Assembly (NCBI GenBank): GCA_003116975.1 | Contig: BGKB01000305.1 | Span: forward strand, 1 to 22,583 | DNA from: Aurantiochytrium sp. KH105 | Lineage: Eukaryota; Sar; Bigyra; Thraustochytrida; Thraustochytriidae | Length of the DNA stretch: 22,583 nucleotides | Direction of reading: 5' to 3' | Shown here: positions 16,986-22,583 of the stretch, piece by piece | Numbering within the stretch: position 1 is the stretch's first letter | Layout of the letters: every line of letters begins with the position of its first letter | Notes under the pieces: model-generated | Seen by the model: the letters and a program-made list of their open reading frames with translations, nothing else | What the model was told of the DNA's origin: nothing | Databases searched by the model: none | Translations under genes and position numbers: made by a program

Positions 16986-17178
16986 ACCACCACGACGAGG
17001 CCTAGTCGGCACGACACGCTATCTTTCGACGGACCATTCGCTCACACGCACAACGTAGGCGCACGCGCACTCTTGCTTTGGCCCACGAGGTGAGGTGGCA
17101 GCAAGACTGCGCCGTGCGAGGCTCGCGCGTGGGCGAGAAGGACGGGGGCGGCAGGCCGTGCAGGCCGTGCGTGCAGCA

Positions 17179-18672
17179 ATGGAGAAGCTTCCGCGGTATC
17201 TGCAGACGCACTGCCTCTCGTACCTGGGGTGCCAAGATGCAGCCCGCGCCATGGGCACGAGCAAAGACATGCTGTTCTTGCTGACGGGGCTCGAGCAGCA
17301 AGCGACGTCCCTCGTTGTGGAGAGCGCGCGCGATAGCGCCAAGGACATTGAGGAGGACAGCGCGAAAGAGACCCTGTCGCGTCAGGAGGACAGCGCGAAA
17401 AAGGCTCACTTTGCTGACCAAGTCTTGGACAAGGCCATGTCAAGGCTGACCGCGAGACCGCAATTCGCCGTTGTCTTTTACAAAGACACCTCATGCAGGC
17501 AAAGAATTGCTTCTTTCGCCGAACACAAGCTCCCACGAGGCGTCCCCGTACTGGCCGCCCAAGTACAGGACGTGCAGTCTTGCGCGGGAGGCGACGAGAT
17601 CCCAAACACAGAATCTAACATGGTCGTTGAAATGGGAGCCTTTCCAGGGGCGGTCTGCGTTGGCTTCGCCCTGGATGGGTCCACCACACAAAGTGCTGTT
17701 CTTCCAGCAGGCCACGAGGCTACCTTTTGGAAGGTTTTCGTGATTCTCGCGTGTGGCAGCGCGAGCCATACTCGGGTTCCCTCTCTCATCGAGGAGCTCC
17801 ACGGCGCCTACCCTGCTGCAACCGTCATTGGGGGCATCAGTGGCACCGTGAGCCTCTTTGAGGGGAATGCAAGCTCGCATACGTTTCTGCGCAACGGGTA
17901 CGCGGTTCTTGCATTTGGAGGAAATGTACCTTTGCGCGCGTGCGTGTCTCTCGGTCTTGAGCCAATCAGTCCGCTTGTCACTGTCGAAACGGCAACCTGG
18001 GCGTCAGATTCAGAAATGGATGTCGTTATGGTCAGACAAGGAGATTCTGTAGTGGCTGCGACTCACTGGCTGAGCCACGCCAGCGAGGGTACGATCGGCA
18101 TCAAGTTCTCGGGACAAAGCGGCTTTCAGCTTGTCGAGGATGCGTCTTTTACTGTCGGAATGGACGGTGTGCCAAGGCTCCGTGTTATGCTCGAGAATGC
18201 CCCAGCAAATGCGAATCCAGAAGGTGCAACGATGGGGACCTTTGTTGCCACAACGCGGGCCGCCGTAAGTGACCTGCACAAGATGCTCGACCGCCTCAAG
18301 GCGCACCTCGCACAAAATGACGAAAGGGTTCTTGCAGGGCTCATGTTTTCATGCTCTGCCCGAGGCCCACATCCAATGACGAAAGAAACTGGGCCCATGC
18401 TTGACGCGCGCGCCTTCCAAGACAAGTTTGGCGTTCCGCTCATTGGGTTTTACGCGGGCGGCGAAATCGGACCGCGCGCGAGGGCATTGGTTGACGGAGA
18501 AGCCTTTGAAAGCTCACGTGCCGTTGTCCAAGGCTACACGGTCGTCTATGGCGTCTTTATTGTTCCTCACAATTCCTTTTCGCCGCTCGAGTTGTACGGA
18601 AATGTCACCGCCGAGCACACTGCCCGCATCCGCGATTTTCTAGCTGGGAAGCGTCCTTTGTACGATCAGTAG
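17179..18672 (+). CDS. F-box/FIST-domain protein, FBXO22-like
   Basis: This 497-residue protein begins with an F-box-like segment: 'LPRYLQTHCLSYLGCQDAAR' at residues 4-23 has the LP..L....LSYL..D pattern that binds SKP1. A Ser/Asp/Lys linker follows with DSAK repeats (about 52-82). A FIST region then begins near residue 96: 'AVVFYKD', 'LPRGVPVLAA' and 'GGISGTVSLF'. The FIST_C part at about 360-430 has 'AGLMFSCSARG' and 'PLIGFYAGGEIG', the latter a hallmark of this fold. By analogy with FBXO22 it is probably a substrate receptor of an SCF ubiquitin ligase, with FIST sensing a ligand or substrate. The substrate is unknown. The start is the first ATG in frame (AGCAATGGAG context), which puts the F-box at the N-terminus. 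A 17-bp direct repeat lies in the linker. Confidence 0.82.
   Translation: MEKLPRYLQTHCLSYLGCQDAARAMGTSKDMLFLLTGLEQQATSLVVESARDSAKDIEEDSAKETLSRQEDSAKKAHFADQVLDKAMSRLTARPQFAVVFYKDTSCRQRIASFAEHKLPRGVPVLAAQVQDVQSCAGGDEIPNTESNMVVEMGAFPGAVCVGFALDGSTTQSAVLPAGHEATFWKVFVILACGSASHTRVPSLIEELHGAYPAATVIGGISGTVSLFEGNASSHTFLRNGYAVLAFGGNVPLRACVSLGLEPISPLVTVETATWASDSEMDVVMVRQGDSVVAATHWLSHASEGTIGIKFSGQSGFQLVEDASFTVGMDGVPRLRVMLENAPANANPEGATMGTFVATTRAAVSDLHKMLDRLKAHLAQNDERVLAGLMFSCSARGPHPMTKETGPMLDARAFQDKFGVPLIGFYAGGEIGPRARALVDGEAFESSRAVVQGYTVVYGVFIVPHNSFSPLELYGNVTAEHTARIRDFLAGKRPLYDQ
17351..17400 (+). repeat. 17-bp direct repeat encoding an 11-residue unit
   Basis: AGGAGGACAGCGCGAAA occurs at 17351-17367 and 17384-17400, exactly 33 bp apart. 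It encodes the EDSAK-containing 11-residue unit twice; a third diverged DSAK lies just upstream. This is a small in-frame duplication between F-box and FIST. Confidence 0.85.
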
Positions 18673-18822
18673 ATGGCCGCTCAGCATAAAATGATTGAGC
18701 CCTCTGTAAAAAATGAATGAAATTCTCTCTTTGTGGCGCCATCGGTCGTCAGTTGCATGACAAGTTCGTTGTTATCACATTTTTTTTTTAATGAAGGGGC
18801 TGGTTGTGAAGCCATTGAAGAC

Positions 18823-19089
18823 ATGCTAACTCAAAGATTTCGATACAACAACATGTCCTACTACTCTGAGGACATCGGGCACAAGTTCAAAAGCAAGTAC
18901 AATGAGCATGCAAATTTGTCGAGGAATTCTCTGTCTGAAGTAAGCTCGATCTCTTGTGCATCATATACGGAAAAAGATGTTTCCCTACAGAAGTCGAGTG
19001 AAGCAGCTGCCACAACCCACAGATCAAGAAAATGCAACCGAGGCAGCAAGTTTGTGTCGAACTTTTTTTTCTGGCGAATTCCTGCGTAG
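18823..19089 (+). CDS. Possible small hypothetical protein (low support)
   Basis: An ATG at 18823 opens an 88-residue frame ending at TAG 19087-19089. The product is polar and Ser/Lys-rich (starts MLTQRFRYNN, ends FFFWRIPA). It has no motif I recognise, no membrane segment and AT-rich codons unlike the neighbouring genes. The same frame is open upstream only to a T-run. It lies 150 nt after the F-box/FIST stop on the same strand, so it may just be 3' UTR of that gene. Confidence 0.15.
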   Translation: MLTQRFRYNNMSYYSEDIGHKFKSKYNEHANLSRNSLSEVSSISCASYTEKDVSLQKSSEAAATTHRSRKCNRGSKFVSNFFFWRIPA

Positions 19090-19279
19090 CAAGTCAAGAA
19101 TAGCTCGATCGCGAACGAATGAGATGAGTAGATAAAGACTTTACTCCGCTGCGCGAAAAAATCGTGTAAGGTCGCGGAGGCTTTCGCCGCTAATCGACGA
19201 TGCTCGTCACGATGAGCTACCCATCACCTAGACACCAGGTGGTAAACTGCTATAGCATCCACGCACAAGCAGATCCAAA

Positions 19280-19311
19280 GTGCACACCCAGTGTGGACAC
19301 CCAGTGTGCAC
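19280..19311. repeat. Tandem 13-bp duplication with palindromic arms
   Basis: CACACCCAGTGTG (19283-19295) is followed directly by GACACCCAGTGTG (19296-19308). The outer arms GTGCACAC (19280-19287) and GTGTGCAC (19304-19311) are inverted complements, so the block can fold on itself. Function is unknown. Confidence 0.7.
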
Positions 19312-19979
19312 ACCGTGGGAGCCGCACTCATTCCGCGTGTGACACAAAGTCGCACCCACTGCAATGATGCCGCCTTAACGAGGCCCGCGTATCATTCCGT
19401 CAGTGAGGCAATGCCGTCCTTGACGAAGGCCCAGCGCATTGCTGGATAATGTCGCCTAGAGTACGTAGAGTCATGGAATGTCTTGAAACGGACAGAACTT
19501 GAAAGTTCCCTCACTATTCGAGCCATGAAGCATACCTCCTCGTCTGATTGACGTGAGTGCTAAGGCCGCGACGCTACAAATTTTGCAGTTTATACTCTGA
19601 CCTTTTTCGACTTGTGCGCGGTGAGAGTATACAGAGCCCGCTTTATTCGAAAGCGCCGAGACCTTACTTGAAACTTCAGCAAAAACCCGTGGTAACTTTC
19701 ACAGGCAGGTGTTGCGAACGCAAATGACAACGAGCTCGTTCCTTTGCGACCCGCTTTTCACCTCTACGAGAGCTTGCTTACGCAGGGGCCGTACTGGTCT
19801 CGCAAAGCAGGTACCGAGATGATTGGAACTAACATGAAAGGAGTGTCGGGCCATTGCGTTTTGCTTGTCTCGTGGCAACAAAAAAAAAATACAGTCCAGG
19901 CGCTGTATCCGTCCTTGAGCTGGCTTCGCGATTGCTGTACACAGACGTCAAGTCAACTTCAATTTAGGCGCTTATTCTC

Positions 19980-22583
19980 TTATTTTCTGCAAAAGAGTCT
20001 ACTGAAAAGACTAGAGTCCTCTATCGATCCAAGCCTGACTTTCATTGAGGCCAATTCATCCATTGTCATCACTGTATCAGGGTGCTCTGATCCAAGCGTT
20101 TCTTTCCTGATCACAAGAACCTCTTCCAGCATCTTTAGCGCTGCGTCGTGCTCGCCTTGCGAATCAAGCGCAAAGGCCACATCAGTCATTGTTGTCACTG
20201 TGTCAGGATGCCGTGGCCCAAGCCTTTCCTTGTCCATCTCAAGGACCTTTTGAAACAGCTCAAGGCTTGCATCGTATTTGCCTTGCGATTTGTGCACCCA
20301 TGCCATGTTGTACATTGTTGTCGCCACTTCAGGGTGCCTCGGCCCGAATTTTTCCTGGTAGATGTCGAGAGCTTGCTGATATAGCTCGAGGGCTGCATCG
20401 TATTCGCCCTGCAATCTCGATACGCGTGCCATGCCGGACATTGTTTTCGCTGTGTCAGGATGCCTTGGCCCAAGCCTTTCCTTGTCCATCTCAAAGACCT
20501 TTTGAAACAGCTCGAGCGCTGCATCGTATTTGCCTTGCGATATGTGCACCCATGCCATGTTGCACATTGTTGTCGCCACTTCAGGGTGCCTCGGCCCAAG
20601 TTTTTCCTTGTAGATGTCGAGAGCTTGCTGATATAGCTCGAGTGCTTCATTGTGTTGGTCCAGCGATTCCAGAACCAAAGCCATGTTGTTCATTGTTGTC
20701 GCTGTGTCAGGATGCCTTGGCCCAAGCCTTTCCCTGTCCATCTCAAGGACCTTTTGAAACAGCTCGAGCGCTGCATCGTATTTGCCTTGCGATTTGTGCA
20801 CCCGTGCCATGTTGTACATTGTTGTCGCCACTTCAGGGTGCCTCGGCCCGAGTTTTTCCTTGTAGATGTCGAGAGCTTGCTGATATAGCTCGAGTGCTTC
20901 ATTGTCTTGGTCCAGCGATTCCAGAACCAAAGCCATGTTGTTCATTGCAATCGCCGTCTCAGGATGTCTCGGCCCAAGCCTTTCCCTGATTATCTCTAGG
21001 ACCTCTTGATACAGCTCGAGGGCTGCATCGTATTCACCCTGCAATCTTAATACGTGTGCCATGCCGGACATTGTTGTCGCTGTGTCAGGATGCCTTGGCC
21101 CAAGTTTTTCCTTGGAAATGTCGAGAGCTTGCTGGTACAGCTCGAGCGCTGCATCGTATTCACCCCGCAATCTTAATACGTGTGCCATGCCGGACATTCT
21201 TGTCGCTGTGTCAGGATGCCTTGGCCCAAGCTTTTTCTTGGAAATGTCGAGAGCTTGCTGGTACAGCTCGAGCGCTGCATCATATTCGCCCTGCAGCCTG
21301 AGCACCAAGGCCAGGTTGTTCAGTGTAGTCGCCACTTCGGGGTGCTGGGGCCCAAGCGTCTCTTTCGTGATCTCAAGCGCCTCTTGATTTAGCTCGAGGG
21401 CTGCAGCATATTTGCCCTGGAATCGGAGCACCAAGGCCATGTTGTACATTGTTGTCGCCACTTCAGGGTGCCTCGGCCCGAGTTTTTCCTTGTAGATGTC
21501 GAGAGCTTGCTGATGCAGCTCGAGCGCTGCATCATATTCGCCCTGCAACTTGAGCACCAAGGCCATGTTGTTCATTGTAGTCGCCGTTGAAGGATGTCTC
21601 GGTCCAAGCTTTTCTTTTTTGATCTCAAGTGCCTCTTGATATAGCTCGAGGGCTGCATCGCAATCGCCTTGGGATTCGAGAACCGAGGCCATGTTATCCA
21701 TTGTTATCGCCGTTAAAGGATGCTGGGGGCCAAGCTTTTCCTTTTCAATCTCAAGCGCCTCTTGATACAGCTCGAGCGCTTCATTGTCTTGGCCCAGCGA
21801 TTTCAGAACCAAAGCCATGTTGTTCATTGAAGTCGCCGTCTTAGGATGCTTCGGCCCAAGCTTGTCCTCTCTGATTTCGAGAGCCTCTTGGTACATCTTA
21901 AGCGCTGCATCATACAGACCTTGCTGATATAATACGCCAGCCATGCCGTCCATCGTTGTTGCCGTCTCAGGGTGCTTCGGCCCAAGCTTGTCCTCTCTGA
22001 TCCTGAGAGCCTCTTGGTACATCCCAAGCGCTGCGTTGTAGTGAGCTTTTGCTCCGAGCACGCCGGCCAAATCGTTCATTGCCGTTGCTGTGTCTGCATC
22101 ATTCGGACCGAGCTTCTCTCTTCTGATCTCGAGAGCCTTTTGGTTCAACTCGAGTGCTGTATCGTAGTATCCCTGGTCGCGGAAAGCCCATGCAAGGTTT
22201 GTCATCATTCGAGCAACCTCGATGGTGAAGCCATCGGCAGCCATTCGAGCTTTGAGAACTCGATTCGCGGTCATGACAAGCAACTGCCGCATTTTGGCGA
22301 GAACTGCAGCTTGAAAGCCCGCGTGGCCGCCTTCTTTGCGTTGTAGAGCTTCGCCAATCGTATCGAAATCCGCTTCCGCGTGACATCTGGCATGGGCCAG
22401 GTCAAAGTCTAAAAGTACTATAGGGATGTCTTGACACGAGTCGGCTTGCATCAGCTCTACCAGGCGCTCATCGGCGCCAGGCGCAGAGATTGGCTCGAGT
22501 GGCGTGCTGCTTTTGAGAGCGCCATAGATTTCCCACGCACACCACATGCGCGCAAGAGGCGCTGGGCGATCCCAATTATCCAT
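19980..22583 (-). CDS. Kinesin-light-chain-type TPR repeat protein, 5' partial
   Basis: 867 residues are visible and the frame is open to the right edge, so the N-terminus is probably outside the window. The visible N-terminus has 'RPAPLARMWCAWEIYGAL' (6-23), resembling the end of a TIR-like/'W-R-W-C-x-W-E-I-Y' domain that precedes TPR arrays in stramenopile proteins. A helical linker follows (about 50-120). Then come 17 tandem 42-residue TPRs (about 121-837) with the kinesin-light-chain signature LGPxHPxTATTMxxMA..L..QGxYDxALELYQxALxI. Kinesin light chain proper lacks such an N-terminus and has far fewer repeats, so a cargo-adaptor role should not be assumed; a protein-interaction or innate-immunity-like scaffold is equally possible. 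The C-terminal third consists of alternating repeat types in 84-residue pairs that are nearly identical at the DNA level. Confidence 0.8.
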   Translation of the reverse strand: MDNWDRPAPLARMWCAWEIYGALKSSTPLEPISAPGADERLVELMQADSCQDIPIVLLDFDLAHARCHAEADFDTIGEALQRKEGGHAGFQAAVLAKMRQLLVMTANRVLKARMAADGFTIEVARMMTNLAWAFRDQGYYDTALELNQKALEIRREKLGPNDADTATAMNDLAGVLGAKAHYNAALGMYQEALRIREDKLGPKHPETATTMDGMAGVLYQQGLYDAALKMYQEALEIREDKLGPKHPKTATSMNNMALVLKSLGQDNEALELYQEALEIEKEKLGPQHPLTAITMDNMASVLESQGDCDAALELYQEALEIKKEKLGPRHPSTATTMNNMALVLKLQGEYDAALELHQQALDIYKEKLGPRHPEVATTMYNMALVLRFQGKYAAALELNQEALEITKETLGPQHPEVATTLNNLALVLRLQGEYDAALELYQQALDISKKKLGPRHPDTATRMSGMAHVLRLRGEYDAALELYQQALDISKEKLGPRHPDTATTMSGMAHVLRLQGEYDAALELYQEVLEIIRERLGPRHPETAIAMNNMALVLESLDQDNEALELYQQALDIYKEKLGPRHPEVATTMYNMARVHKSQGKYDAALELFQKVLEMDRERLGPRHPDTATTMNNMALVLESLDQHNEALELYQQALDIYKEKLGPRHPEVATTMCNMAWVHISQGKYDAALELFQKVFEMDKERLGPRHPDTAKTMSGMARVSRLQGEYDAALELYQQALDIYQEKFGPRHPEVATTMYNMAWVHKSQGKYDASLELFQKVLEMDKERLGPRHPDTVTTMTDVAFALDSQGEHDAALKMLEEVLVIRKETLGSEHPDTVMTMDELASMKVRLGSIEDSSLFSRLFCRK
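20140..22160 (-). repeat. 126-bp tandem repeats with 252-bp higher-order units (TPR array)
   Basis: The TPR-encoding DNA repeats every 126 bp. The segment CAGGGTGCCTCGGCCC recurs at 20330, 20582 and 20834 (exact 252-bp steps) and again at 21464 (630 bp, five units further). Within the 252-bp dimers one half encodes the HPEVATTM..SQGKYDAALELFQ type and the other the HPDTATTM..ALELYQ type. Such high nucleotide identity points to recent unequal exchange or gene conversion. Confidence 0.88.

Larger units (their letters stand above)
16625..17178. promoter_or_regulatory. Divergent 5' region between Rictor and F-box/FIST genes
   Basis: 554 nt between divergent ATGs. The Rictor side is AT-rich (T-runs at 16677-16705). 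The middle has a perfect 10-bp inverted repeat (16802-16811 and 16827-16836). The F-box side has CACGA-type pentamer repeats peaking at 16966-16985. No TATA element was convincing. No gene is supported in it. Confidence 0.5.
18673..19979. other. Gene-poor intergenic region
   Basis: 1307 nt between the F-box/FIST stop and the TPR stop, the longest gap after the left flank. The base composition is lower in GC. It contains a possible 88-residue frame (listed separately), a 13-bp tandem duplication with palindromic arms near 19280-19311, and related ATGCCGYCTTRACGA-type segments at about 19367 and 19411. No tRNA-like cloverleaf, snRNA signature or transposase frame was recognised. Both flanking genes' 3' UTRs lie here. 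Confidence 0.5.

Noticed and set aside
17095..17178. N-terminal extension of the F-box/FIST protein
   Set aside because: Arg/Gly-rich and without ATG; the F-box begins right at the ATG at 17179.
18673..19979. tRNA, 5S or spliceosomal RNA genes
   Set aside because: Scanned by eye for a T-loop (GTTCRANTC) with B-box and for U6/5S motifs; none seen. A covariance-model search would be decisive.
20140..22160. Regular repeats that could be mistaken for a CRISPR array or satellite
   Set aside because: The period is 126 bp with no unique spacers, and the whole array is a continuous open frame of TPRs.

Overview
The window looks like nuclear DNA of an intron-poor, GC-rich unicellular eukaryote. A thraustochytrid-like stramenopile (Labyrinthulomycetes) is my best guess. 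The reasons are: entirely eukaryotic gene content (SRP9, PA-TM-RING ligase, dynein-2 intermediate chain, Rictor, F-box/FIST protein); long single-exon coding regions with high GC at third positions; one clear short GT-AG intron; microsatellite-rich 5' regions; and a kinesin-light-chain-type TPR array behind a 'WCxWEIY' domain, an architecture I associate with stramenopiles. The dynein-2 subunit implies a lineage that builds flagella. The taxon is inference; no rRNA or tRNA gene is present to check it.

Layout: 1-1964 microsatellite-rich DNA with no gene I can defend; SRP9-like (+) 1965-2417; PA-TM-RING-H2 ubiquitin ligase (-) 2989-4419; WDR34/DYNC2I2-like dynein-2 intermediate chain (+) 5360-7168; a two-exon ubiquitin-like-domain gene (-) 7511-8074 with an 84-nt intron; membrane-anchored patatin-like lipase (+) 9014-10699; Rictor/Pianissimo TORC2 subunit (-) 11276-16624; FBXO22-like F-box/FIST protein (+) 17179-18672; a 1.3-kb gene-poor stretch; and a 5'-truncated TPR protein (-) 19980-22583 running off the right edge.

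The eight genes alternate strand perfectly (+ - + - + - + -). Each neighbour pair therefore shares either a divergent 5' region (about 940, 939 and 554 nt) or a convergent 3' region (571, 342, 576 and 1307 nt). The divergent regions are full of microsatellites: (CG)n/(GA)n, an inverted pair of pentanucleotide arrays, and nine GGGAGC hexamers ending 5 nt before the patatin ATG. The genes do not form one pathway. They are housekeeping, signalling and ubiquitin-related: secretion (SRP9), protein turnover (RING ligase, F-box protein, possibly the UBL protein), intraflagellar transport (WDR34), lipid hydrolysis (patatin) and TORC2 signalling (Rictor).

I found no single convincing undescribed system. 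The items most worth a second look are the split UBL gene, the 3-codon uORF overlapping the SRP9 start, the G-quadruplex-prone repeat at the patatin start, the second C-terminal membrane segment on the RING ligase, and the 252-bp higher-order repeats in the TPR gene.
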